A stretch of 64,000 bases of DNA from Lojkania enalia. Lineage: Eukaryota; Ascomycota; Dothideomycetes; Pleosporales. Below are positions 45,445-58,400 of this stretch, one piece after another; within the stretch, counting starts at the first letter, position 1; the number at the start of each line of letters is the position of its first letter. Position numbers and translations under genes: made by a program. The notes under the pieces are model-generated. The model had not been told where the DNA came from, did no database searches, and saw only the letters and a list, made by a program, of their open reading frames with translations. The stretch covers positions 59,350 to 123,349 of the forward strand of contig ML986633.1 of NCBI GenBank assembly GCA_010094045.1, in the 5' to 3' direction.

Positions 45445-48400
45445 TAATAACTACCTAACGTTAAGAGAATAGGAACTATCTAAAGATGTCTACTATATCG
45501 TAAAGTTAAGTTATAATAACCTAAAGGCTATAAACCCTAGAGGAAGCTATAGCGTAGAAAGTATAAGAATAGGAAACCTGTATTATATAGATATAATATA
45601 AGCTAGCCACAGCTAGAGCCGACTTAGCTAAAGCTAAATAATAAGTATAGGCTAAAATAGCTTTACTAAGGAAGTTTAACGGTAAGAAAGAATATATTAA
45701 CCCTTTTCTTATATTAATAGAACTGTACTTTAGGTTTAATAGTATAACCTTCTTCCTAGATAAGGATAAGATCTTAGCTACAATAATAAATATAGAAGAG
45801 ATACTACTAGTATAGGCCGAACTATTTATAGCAGACTGGCTGGAGAATAGAGACAATATAAAGAAGACTAGAGAATCTATAGACGAACTCTTTAAAAGCT
45901 GGGAAGGATTTAAGAATAAGGTCCAGAATGTTTTTAGAGAAGTAGATATAGAACAGAAAGTATAAAAGAAACTACTAAAGCTAACCTAGACTAAGAGAGT
46001 AATAGATTATACTATAGAATTCTAGAAACTTAGTACTAGACTAGGATAGGATAATAGTATATTAGTAGGAATCTTCTATAAAGGTTTTAAGGATAAGATT
46101 AAGGATAACCTAGCTAGAGAAGAAAGGTTAACTAAACTATTAGAAATAATTAAATTAGCAGTTAGGATTAATAACTGTTAGTACGAGTAAGAAATAGAGA
46201 AAAGATTTTAGCTGCAGATATTCGTACTAGTAAAGAGAGAAAGTAAGACAGCGCTATAGGATAGTAATCTAATAGTTCTTAGGAAAGTTAAAAAGGATAA
46301 GGGAAAGAACTACCAACGATTAAGGATAAGCAATTTTAAGAAAGAAAGGCTTAAAGAGGGAGCGTGCCTTCTATATAAATAAAAAGGATACTATATAAAA
46401 GAATATCTAAATAAGAAGAAGAAAGCTCGAACAATAATTACGCAACCTACTAATAGATACTAACTAATATAGTACTAGACGTATTATACGAATAATAGAT
46501 ATAAGACGTACCGTTTAGTAAAAGAAGGAAGTAATTATTAGCTACAGCTAAGACGAGCAGCGGTAGTTATTAAACGTATAGAGTATCTACTAAGAATACT
46601 AGAACTTAATAGTACGACTATCCTAGAAAGAATAAAGTAAAAGAAGTACTGGATCTGTAATAAAATATACTAGGTAAGATTATACCTCTAAGAATACTAA
46701 AACGTCCCGTTTAAAGAAGTAACATTCCGAGACAGCTAGGACGTACTAGAAGCCGTAGTAAAGTTAGTAGGAAAGGTTATAAATAAAGAAATATTTGAGT
46801 ATATATAAGAGATATACTAAAGCTACTCTATAGAACTAGTAAAAGGTAAGAAAGGGAAATATATACTACCCTATAAGAATAGCTATAAAAAAGATTGGGC
46901 TAGCTGTTATTAGAACAACTACTAGATATATAAGGGTATTAAGATAAAGCTAGGAGTGTGGCCGAAAATAGATACGGAGTTGTTACTAAGAATTTTACTA
47001 TCTTAAGATAAAATAGAAGATTATGTGGAAAATAGGTACTATTAGATTTATAGAAGTCTAATTTACCTTAGAATAGAATATCTATACCAGTTTAGTAAAA
47101 TCGTCGTAGAAACTAAAGAGCTGAAGAAGGTAGTTTTAGAAGTAAGGGAGATGTAAGGGGACGTTAGAGGACGACTTAATATTACAGCTTATAAGATAAC
47201 AGGAGTAAGTATACCTAAGAAAGAAGAACGTCCTAAAAATAATATATATTTAGAGGAATATAAAATACTAAACTAGAAATAATATATAGTTAGATACTAG
47301 TACTATTAAGATATATTTAGAGTATTTAGATAGTAGGGATTAGATAAAGACCACCGACTAATCGAATAGTAATAGTATTTCTTAGAATAGAAGTATAAGA
47401 TATACAGTAAGTAAGTAAAGGCTACTCACGCCTAAGAACTATAGATAAGGTGTAGTATAGATAGATGTCTACTATATAGAGGAGAAAAGAAGAAGGTAGA
47501 GTTCTTCCCACCTTAGTTAAAAAACTAAGTAGCCCCCGAGGCGATAGCTATACTAAGGAACTAGGTAAGAAAGCTATTAGAAGAGTTACTAGTATAATAC
47601 CTTTATATATAATACTCCGAGCGGAGTTTAACGGGAAGAAGCTTAGAGTACTACTTAATAGTAGAGCTTTAGACACGTTTATATTAGTATAATAGGTTTA
47701 TAAGAATAATATAGAGTAGAGGAAAAAAACAGTACCTTACACGATATATCTAGTAGATAATAAGCTAATAGACTATAGTAGAGGAGTTATACTAATAGAA
47801 ACTAAGAAGCGAGCGCTTAATATTATAGGATATACTAATATAAGAAGCATTAATATTATAAACCTAGGAAAATTTAATATATTGCTAGGTATAGACTAGC
47901 TAGTTAAATATAATCCTAGAGTAGATTAGTAGTAAGGGATAGTTTATAGGCTATAGAGCTAATCTAAGAGGGAACGGGTAGTAGGATAGTATAAGGTAAG
48001 GCATCTTTTAGGTCTACAATTAATATAGAGAGTATTAGCAGCTATAATAGCGAGATATTTTAAGAAAATAAAATAGATACTAGGAATTATCGTAGTTTAA
48101 AAAGTGTATAAAGAACTATAAGATAATAGTATACTCTAAGAAATCTAAGAAGATTACAGCGAATTTATAGGGCTATATAAAGAAGCAGAGAATAGAGGGT
48201 TACCTAAATATAAGGAATACGATTATAAAATTATTATTGAGGATAAAAAGAAGCTAAAACCTAGTCTAATATATAACTTAAACCGAGAATAAAGAGAAGA
48301 ACTTAGGAAGTACATCTAAAAGAATTTAGCGAGAGGGTATATACAACTAAGCTAGAGTAAAATAGTATTACTAATACTATTCGTACCTAAGAAAAATAGT

Positions 48401-51011
48401 AAACTAAGGTTATACGTAGACTATAAACAGCTAAATAATACAACTAAGAAAAACAGATATCTATTACCCAGGATAATAGAACTTATAAGTTAGTTATAAG
48501 GAGCTAAGTAGTTTACTAAGTTTAATATAAGAGAAGGATACTACTGAATTTAGATAAAGGAGGGCTATAAATAGAAAACGGCATTTAAAATAAGAGAAGA
48601 TCTCTTTAAATATCTAGTAATACTATTTAGACTTATAAATATACTAGTAACCTTCTAAGTAGTTATAAATAATATATTAAGGGAATACTTAAATATATTT
48701 GTAACAGCGTATCTAGACGACGTTCTAGTCTATATAAAGGGATCGTTAAGAGAGTATAAAGAATATATTAGAAAAGTACTAGCAAAACTATAGGAGTATA
48801 AGTTACTTATAGCCCCGGAGAAATATAAGTTTTATAAGATAGGAACAGGGTTCCTAGAATTCTAGATATTTAGAGACGGTATTAAGATAGAATAAGAAAA
48901 GGTTAAAGTAATACTAGAATAGCTAGTATCTACTTTAATTAAATAAGTCTAGTCTTTCCTAGGCTTCGCGAATTTCTATAGGAAATTTATAAGTAGGTAC
49001 TTTAGAGTAGTAGTACCCTTAATAGAGATTACTAAGAAAGAAAAGAGGTTTAAGTAGTAAGAAGCGCAGTAAAAAGCCTTTAAAAAACTAAAAGCTTACT
49101 TTACCTCAGTATTAATACTAAGGATACTAGACCTAGAGAAGTAATTCTAAGTAGAAACTGATGTTTTAGATAAAGTAATAGGCGCTTATTTAAGCTAGTA
49201 AGACGAAGATGGAAAGTAGAGGCTATAAGCCTACTTTTTAAGAAAAATAAAACTAGAAGAACTTAACTACGATGTATACGATAAAGAACTATTAGTAATA
49301 GTTAAAGTATTAAAAGAATAGTAAGTATATCTAGTAGGAACTAAATACCTATTCGAAGTTTAGATAGACTATAAAAATCTTACATACTTTACAATAATAA
49401 AGAAACTTATAGGAAGATAAATATAATAGGTAGAACGGTTAGCAGACTACAACTTTAGAATAACACACTAGAAAAGGTTAGAAAATATAGCTGTAGACGT
49501 ATTAAATCGTAAAGCCGACTATATAACTAAAGAAAAGTATAAAAGAGACGTAATCCTAAGATAGAAATTAGATAGATCTCTTATATATAACTACCTATAA
49601 GTCGTCTAAGTTATAAGATTAACTATACTAGAGTAAACCTAGTAACAGAAGCTAAGAGATATATAGATAGTAGAACGATATCTAATAAGCGGCAATAAAA
49701 TAAAAGTAATTAAAAATGTAACTTAGAAATAACTATATATATACTTATATATATAAAAGTAGATAATAAAAGAATTATATAAATCGTTAGAATAGGGACA
49801 CCCGAGAGTAGTAGAAATAGAGTAAAGGCTAAGAAAGAGCTTTACTCTTACTAACGTAAGAAAGGAAGTATAAGATATATTAAACAAGTGTTTAGAATGC
49901 GGAAAGAATAAAGCTATAAGGTATAGGCCTTATAGATTCTTACAGCCGCTAGAAGTATCTAAAGAACTATAGGAATGGATTACAATTAACTTTGTAACTA
50001 GGTTACTAGAGTTAGTAGAACTAGGGTTAGAAAGAAGATGTAATACGATTATAAACGTAGTAGATTAGTTAATAAAATATATATACTTCAGACTAGTATT
50101 AAAGATAATAATAGTATCTAAACTAGTATATAAGTTATTATATATAGTATTCACGGAGTATAGAGTTTTAAAATATATTACTTTAGATAGAGACAAGTTG
50201 TTTATATCTAAATACTAGTAGGGATGGATAGAAAAGATAGGAATCCAACAACAAATATCTACTAGCTTCTACCTATAGATAGACGGTTAGATAGAACAAG
50301 TTAACTAAAGCCTAGAAACGTATTTAAGAATATATATTAATAAATAATAAAACAATTAGGTCGAATTATTACCTATAGTATAGATAGCCTATAATAGAAC
50401 AACCTAGAGTATTATAGGGACTATACTCTTTAAAGCTAACTATAGACGGAAAGCTATTATATATTAGGAATAGAACGAGAAAAGACCTCTAGTCCTAATA
50501 GTAGACCGAAAAGCTAAAGAAATAGAGAAAATCTACGATTAACTTAAAGAAAAAATCTAGTTAAGAAATCTTAAGATAGTAGAATAGGCTAATAAGACAA
50601 GGGTTAAGGGACTAACCTTTAAAAAGAGGGGTAAAGTTTTCCTGTTAACAAGAAACTTGAAGACTAAGAGACCCGCGAAGAAGTTGGATTATAAGAGAAT
50701 AGGACTATTTCTAGTTAAAAAACAAGTTAGACCTATAAATTTCAAACTAAGGCTACTAAGTAAGATAAAAATACACCTAGTATTTTACAAGTTAAAACTA
50801 GAACTAGCACCAGATAACGTACTACTATAAGAAAGTATTAATATAGAACTAGAATAGGAATATAAAGTAGAATATATACTAGCAAAAAAGCGATTCAGAC
50901 GTTAGTAGAAGTATCTAGTAAAATAGAAAGGATACCTATAAGAGAAAAGTTTATAGAAACTAGTGCAGAACCTAACCAACTGTACTATAAAGCTAAAGGA
51001 GTTTTACTAGA

Positions 51012-51622
51012 GGGCTAGAATAATAGGTTGTTAAGAAAAGCCTAGTTAGGAAGTAATAGCGGTAGTAATATAGAAGGAGCCTCTTATACAGAACTCGGAG
51101 TAATAGTAGAGGGCGCCTCGGACCCGGCAGACCTCCTCTCCTCTCCCTCTAACTTCTCTTACTCTTCTATTAACTTTACCTCTCGTTTCCTAAGATCTAA
51201 ACTATACTCTTCTAGAGAATAAACGTATTTCTTAGTATATTTTAGACGAGAAAGAACCGCCTAACAGCAACGCGCAGATTCCTTAAGATAATAAATCTCC
51301 TCTTTCTTAGTAGCTATAAAATCTTAATAGATAGAGGTAGACTTCTTATAAGCCTTTAATATATTCGCTAGGAAACGGCGAAGGGTACCCTCGGTTAGAG
51401 AAAGATCGCAGGATAGACCCTAAGAAAGATATTCTCTATATGCGGAAGAAAGAGTAGTATTACTATAACAGTTACAGTTCGTAGACTAACAGTTTAAATA
51501 ATAGTAGAACGAATCTATTATAACGCCTAAAAAAAGAATTAAGTAACTAGTATAATAGTTGCGGGTAGAAGTGTTTTTGTACTAGACCTTTAGTATAGTA
51601 GAAGAAAAAGAAGAAGAATAGA
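51012..51622 (-). pseudogene. A copy 2: conserved antisense reading frame
   Basis: Same position and frame as in copy 1: LSCDLSLTEGTLRRFLANIL, KAYKKSTSIY, KKEEIYYLKESARCC, SLEEYSLDLRKREVKLIEE, KLEGEEKRSAGSEAPS. Stops are again TAA/TAG at Gln-like codons. Here RKRE replaces the interrupted RK*E of copy 1, showing the stop there is secondary. Confidence 0.6.
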
Positions 51623-51834
51623 ACTATACTCGCGAGCTGAGCAGGACCTACTAGAATATATAAAGTACTAACCCCGGAACGGAAAAATATAGACGCGGCC
51701 TTATAGTACACCTATACTAAGTATATTAGAAGCTAGAATAAACTACTCGTAGTAGTAGGATACTACACCTAGACAGAATAGGTAAGGTAATAGATTAAAG
51801 AGCTTCGGGACGAACCTATAGAGGGGGGAGTAGG

Positions 51835-52373
51835 TGTTATAAATATAGAACGCTAAGAGGTACCGCCTCTATAGCTAGGGCTTAATCTAACATTAGCTAC
51901 TGTAGAGGTTGATTCGGATGAGGACCGACAAGGTAATAATAGGTAGAAGTATATTAGAGACCAGTTATTAGACAGTAAGTAGTAGGACTGCGGGAACTGG
52001 GGAGATAATTAGCTAGACGATAAAGTATATTACAACCTATATACGTAACTATAGCAGAAGTATTAGGTATAGCAGGATAGACCTGACAGACCTAACAGAC
52101 CTAATAAGCTAGACTTGGCGGTCTTAGACTTAACTATATAAGAAGGAGGATCTTCTTATAAAATTAAGTCCTTTATAGTTATTCTCGCAGATTTATCTCG
52201 TTACTCTATTAGACTTCTAAATATACTTATTACATTCGAAGAACCGGCGAACCTAATATTCTCTTATTACTAAAGCTACCACCTCTAACTAATCTAATAT
52301 AAATAAGGCCCCGGCGCGCGTACGACTACAATAGTAGTTGTTATATATACCAGCAGTATATAGGTTAGTAATA
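51835..52373 (+). repeat. 3' LTR of A copy 2
   Basis: 539 bp; keeps the unmutated 5' end TGTTATAAATA, which fixes the ancestral LTR start. Confidence 0.88.
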
Positions 52374-53503
52374 TATATCTACCTTCTATATACTTATTCC
52401 TATCTAGAATAAGACCTAGTAATATTAGTTAACCTATTAATAGATAAGAGTATTAACTCTATAGATAGTTTAGTCGCCTTCTTAGAATCTACCTATAGTA
52501 ACTAGAATAAGGAGACTATAATATAGAATAAGCTAGAAATCTTAAAGTAAGGCTAAAGTAGGTTTCTTACTTACTTTACTAAATTCTGACGCCTAATTAT
52601 AAATACTAAACTAAATAAGACTAGATAAATTATATATCTCTAATATTTTCTCTCTAATAAGCTCTACTATACTATAATAGGTATTATAATACCTAGCACC
52701 CTAAACAACTATACTAACCTAATTTCCCTATATAATACTAACCTATATTATCTACTTAATAACTATTATAAATAACTAAAGTATTATACTATTTACTAGA
52801 AGAACTTAAATACTATAGAACTTAATATTTCTAGTTATACGCCTATAAGCTTTAATAAATAAAAAAGGCGCTGCTATAAAGAACACTGTTATAAGTATAA
52901 TAGTAAGGGATATATTTTACTAGAATATAGCACCCCTCTACTATTAATCTATTAAGGGTTTTAGAGTTCTACTATACCTTATAGGTTCTATTTTTAATCC
53001 TCTAACTAATCTTTTAACTAATTCTTAATATACTTATTATCTTATAGATAAAACTATTACTCTTACTCTTAAACGCAGCTAGTTTTACTAACTAGAATAT
53101 TATTAAAAGGTCTGTTCTAGAAGTAAGTTATCTTTTAAGACTATACCTATACTAAATTTTTATATATTTATAGAACTAGCTTCTATAGAAATAGTTATAG
53201 AACTACTAGACTCTAGCTCCTTTTTTAATCTATTAAAACCTAGTCTAGTAAGATATTAATATTCTTATTAATACTAAGGCTACTAGTTATAGCTATATCT
53301 ATAGAGACCTTATATATACTCTAAAACTCTAAAAGATATAACTTCTATATAATTTATACTTAACTAGTTTTAATAGAGAAGTCCTTTATAAAAGAACTAT
53401 CTTCTATTTAGTTATCTTAACCCTCTAATACTTAAACTATTTAGAAATAGTACGTTTCTATATAATTATATTAGGAAAATACTAGTTAATTCTAAGACAG
53501 CTA

Positions 53504-53556
53504 ATATATTCTACTATCGAAGTAGCTAAACTATTAAAGCGGCTACTTTTTTTTAG
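53504..53556 (+). repeat. Left terminal inverted repeat of Fot1-type element
   Basis: About 53 bp, from ATATATTCTACTATCGAAG through AGCGGCTACTTTTTTTTAG; mismatches to the right repeat are nearly all C/T or G/A. Confidence 0.75.
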
Positions 53557-53659
53557 CGCAACGAATACTATATATAAAAAGTTAATTTACTTAATACTAA
53601 TAAGAGATTCTATATATAATATACTTTTATCTAATTTAGAATTTTCTCTACTATCCTTT

Positions 53660-54958
53660 TAGCACGTACGAGCGTTATATCTAGTCTTACTATAGTTACT
53701 ATAGTAGTATTAAGCTGGTTGAGCCCTTTCTTGAGTATTAGCACTATAAGTCTTCTTAAAGGGCTGAGAGCTTATAGATGCTTTAGTAGCTATATATAAA
53801 GATCCCTTACTATATAATACTATACCGCTATACTAAATATACTTTCTTTTATACGTTTTATACTTAGTTACTTCTTCTAATTATCTTTTAAGCTTAGAGT
53901 TGCGAGTTTAAAGAAGCGTATTCTAATATAGTATTAACTTAGCACCTTTTATAAGCTGTAAGAATCTTTCTTACGCCTCTTTTAGTAATCGTATAAAGGA
54001 CTTTCGTATAAGTATTAATTGTAACCTAAATTTATGTATATTACTTAGAGTTTTAGACTACTAGAAGTTTTCTTATAGAAGTAGTTCTAGTAGGGTACGT
54101 AGTTATACGTTAAAATAATCTAATATAACCTACGCGTTTAGAGGAATAATTTCTATTACTTTAAAGGCCTTTTAATAGTTCTTATATATAAATACGTTAA
54201 AAAACGCGTTCTTAAAGGCTGGAAGGAAGCCTTCTTTATTAATATAGTAGACGTGTTAGTATACTAAGTCTTATACGTGCTGCGAGTACTTTAACTTTAA
54301 TAGTAAGAAGTAAACTATATTAAGAGGCTGAAGTATATATAATAAATAAAAAGGTATATAAAGTGTTAGAATCTTTTATATAAGGTAGTAATCTTTAAAT
54401 TCCTAGTTAAGGTAGCTTTTATAGCTGTCTAAAATAAGTAGCCTATACGACTCTACCTAACGCATCTTTATATACTTATTAAAGTACTTTAGCTACTTAA
54501 AACTAAGTATATTATTTGTCCAGCTGCTCTTAAAGACTGAAATTTTCTAATTATACGGTATACCTACTTCTTTATACTATATAGAGATATAGATACGTCC
54601 TTTATAGATAATAAATAGTAGGGTTATATACGCAGTAGTATAAATACTCTAGATAATTATAACCTATTTACAATCGTCTAGCTATATAAGAGTAGGCCTT
54701 ATATAATATTCTAAACCTGTAATAACCTTTATAATACTAATAATATCTATCTAAAAGTCTATTTTATTAAAGTTGTAGATATTATTATTATATATACTAT
54801 ATTTTATAATTATATCCCGTACGAGCTTAAACTATATGTTAATAACCTCTAGATTCTCTTATTTTATTCTTTAGCAATCTTTTACTTAATTAAAGGCTGT
54901 TTTAAGCTTATTTATATATACTATAAATCGTTTAGACTAATTCTTTCCTATAAGTATT
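53660..54958 (-). pseudogene. Fot1/pogo-type transposase, C-terminal part (DDE domain)
   Basis: DDE superfamily transposase that cuts and pastes the element. Reading the minus strand: IYNFNKIDF (for YNFDETGF), KVITGLEYYIRPTLIQ, YKGRIYISI, then WLKYFNKYIKM, RLLILDSYKSYLNQEFKDYY (second catalytic Asp), ILTLYIPFYLLYILQPLN and NKEGFLPAFKNAFFNVF. All match the Fot1/pogo family order; stops are RIP-type. It continues across copy 3 to 62,440. Confidence 0.8.
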
Positions 54959-55498
54959 TATTATAAATATAGAACGTTAAGAGGTACCGTTTCTATAACT
55001 AGGGCTTAATCTAATATTAGCTACTATAGGGGTCGACTTAGATAAGGACCGATAAGGTAATAATAGGTAGAAGTATATTAAGAACCAGTTATTAGATAGT
55101 AAGTAGTAGGACTATAGGAACTAGGGAGATAATTAGATAAATAATAAAGTATAGTACAACCTATATATATAACTATAGTAGAAGTATTAGGTATAGTAGG
55201 GCGGACCTGATAGACCTAACAAACCTAATAAGCTAGGCTTAGTAGTCTTAGACTTAGCTATATAAGATAGAGGATTTTCTTATTTAGATTAAATCCTTTA
55301 TAGTTATTCTTGTAGATTTATCTTATTACTCTATTAGATTTCTAAATATACTTATTATATTTAAAGAACCGGCGAACCTAATACTCTCTCTTTACTAAAG
55401 CTACCACCTCTAACTAACCTAATATAAATAAGGCCCCGGTGTATATATAACTATAACGGCGGTTATTATATATATTAATAGTATATAGGTTAGTAATA
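54959..55498 (+). repeat. 5' LTR of A copy 3
   Basis: 540 bp, TATTATAAATA to TTAGTAATA. Confidence 0.85.
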
Positions 55499-58400
55499 TA
55501 ATAACTACCTAATATTAAGAGAATAGGAACTATCTAAAGATATCTACTATATTATAAAGTTAAGTTATAATAACCTAAAGGCTATAAGCTCTAGAAGAAG
55601 CTATAGCATAAAAAGTATAGGAATAGAAGACCCGTATTATATAAATACAATATAAGCTAGCCGCAGCTAGAGCTGACCTAGCTAAAGCTAAATAATAAGT
55701 ATAAGCTAAGATAGTTTTACTAAGAAAGTTTAATAGTAAGAAAGAATATATTAATCTTTTCCTTATATTAATAGAGCTATACTTTAGGTTTAATAGTATG
55801 ACCTTCTTTCTAGACGAGAATAAGATCTTAGTTATAATAATAAATATAGAAGAGATACTACTAGTATAAGCTAAACTATTTATAGTAGATTAGCTGGAGA
55901 ATAGAGGTAATATAAAGAAGACTAGAGAATCTACAGACGAACTCTTTAAGAGCTGGGAAGGATTTAAGGATAAGGTCCGAAATATCTTTAGAGAAGTAGA
56001 CACAGAACAGGAAGTATAAAGGAAGCTACTAAGGCTAACCTAGACTAAGAGGGTAATAGATTATATTATAGAATTCTAAAGACTTAGCGCTAGACTAGGA
56101 TAGGACGATAGTATATTAGTAGAAATCTTCTATAAAGGTCTTAAGGATAAGGTTAAAAATAACCTAGCTAGAGAAGAAAGGCTAATAGAACTATTAGAGA
56201 TAATCGAATTAGCGGTTAGAATTAACAACCGTTAGTACGAGTAGGAGATAGAAAAAAGATCTTAGCCGCAGATATTCATGCTAGTAAAGAAAGAAAGTAA
56301 GACAGCGCTATAGGACAGTAATCTAATAGTCCTTAGAAAAGTCGAAAAGGACAAGGGAAAGAACTACCAACTATTAAGGATGAGTAATCTTAAGAAAGAA
56401 AGGCTTAAGAAGGGAGCATACTTTCTATATAGATAGAAAGGGTACTATACGAAAGAATATCTAAGTAAGAAGAAGGAAGCCTGTATAATAACTACGCAAC
56501 CTACTAATAGATGCTAATAACTAATATAGTATTAGACGTATTATATAGATAATAGATATAGAACGTACTGTTTAGTAAAAGAAGGAAGCAATTATTAGCT
56601 ACAGCTAAAGAGGGTAGTAGTAGTTATTAGGAACACGGAATATCTACTAGGCGCACTAAGACTTAATAGTATAATAATCCTAGAAAGAGTAAAGTAAAAA
56701 AAGTGCTAGATCTATAATAAAATATACTAGATAAAGTTATACCCCTAGAACTACTAAAACGTCCTATTCGAAGAAATAACATTCTAAGACAGCTAGAACG
56801 TACTAGAAACTATAGTAAAATTAGTAGGAAAGGTTATAAACAAAGAAATATTCGAGTATATATAAGAGATATACTAAGGCTACCCTATAGAACTAGTAAA
56901 AGATAAGAAAGGGAAGTATACGCCGCCCTACAAGAACAGCTATAAAAAAGATTAGGCCAGCTATTATCAGGACAATTACTGGACATATAAGGGTATTAAG
57001 ATAAAGCTAGAAGTATAGTCTAGAATAGATATACAATTATTACTAAGAATCTTACTATTTTAGAATAAAATAGAAGATTATATAGAAAACGGGTACTATT
57101 AGATTTATAGAAGTCTAATTTACCTTAGAATAGAGTATCTATATTAGCTTAGTAAAATCGTCGTAGAAGCTGAAGAGCTGAGAAAGGTAGTCTTAGAGGT
57201 AAGGAAGATATAAGGGAATATTAGAGGATAACTTAATATTACAGCTTATAAGATAATAGGAGTAAGTATATTTAGGGAGAAGGAATATTCTAAAGATAAT
57301 ATATATTTAGAGAAATATAAAGTACTAAGCTAGAAATAATATATAGTTAAATGCTAGTACTACTAAGATATATTTAAGGTACTTAAATAGTAAGGATTAG
57401 ACGAAGATCACTAACTAATTAAATAGTAATAGTATTTCTTAGGATAGAAGTATAAGATATATAGTAAGTAAGTAAAAGCCGCTTACGCCTAAAAACTATA
57501 GATAAGGTATAGTATAGATAGATATCTACTATATAGAGGAGAAAAGGAGAAGGTAGAGTCCTTCCCACCTTAGTTAAAAAACTAAGTAGCCCTTAAGGCG
57601 ATAGCTATACTAAGAAACCGGGTAGGAAAGCTGTTAGAAGGGTTACTAATATAGTACCTTTATATATAATACTCTAAGCGGAGTTTAATAGGAGGAAGCT
57701 TAAAATACTACTTAATAGTAAAGCTTTAGATATATTTATATCAGCGTAATAGGTTTACGAGAATAATATAGAGTAGAGGGAAAAAGTAGTACCTTATACG
57801 ATATACCTAGTAGATAATAAGCTAATAGACTATAGTAGAGGAGTCGTATTAATAGAAACTAAGAAGTAAACACTTAATATTATAGGATACACTAATATAA
57901 AAAGTATTAATATTATAAACCTAGGAAAATTTAATATATTGCTAGATATAAACTAGCTAGCTAAATATAATCCTAGAGTAGATTAGTAGTAAGGGATAGT
58001 TTATAGGTTATAAAGCCGGTCTAGAACGGAACGGGTAGTAGAATAGTATAAGGTAAAACATCCTTCAGGTTTATAGTTAATATAAAGAGTATTAGCAACT
58101 ATAATAGCGAGACATTTTAAGAAGATAAAATAGACGCTAGGTATTATCGTAGTTCGAAAAGTATATAAGGAACTATAAGATAATAGTATACTCTAAAAAA
58201 TCTAAGAGGATTACAGCGAATTTATAGAGCTATATAAAGAAATAGAGAATAGAGGGTTACTTAAATATAAGGAATACAACTATAAAATTATTATCGAGGA
58301 TAAAAAGAAGCTAAAACCTAGTCTAATATACGACTTAAACCGAGAATAAAGAAAAGAACTTAGGAAGTACATCTAAAAGAATTTAGCAAGAGGGTATATA

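Larger units (their letters stand above)
44906..52373 (+). mobile_element. Ty3/Gypsy chromovirus family A, copy 2 (7,468 bp)
   Basis: Full-length, same orientation as copy 1; target duplication TATAT at 44,901-44,905 and 52,374-52,378. Exactly the length of copy 1, all landmarks offset by 7,512. Less mutated at key sites: YLDD (48,710) and the first knuckle Cys (46,365) are intact. Gag at about 45,640-46,410, protease to RNase H 47,640-49,520, integrase and chromodomain 49,710-51,010. Confidence 0.9.

Noticed and set aside
45521..45856. Minus-strand 111-codon frame in A copy 2
   Set aside because: Shadow of the gag region; the equivalent frame is not maintained as a protein-like frame in the other copies, unlike the antisense frame near the 3' LTR.
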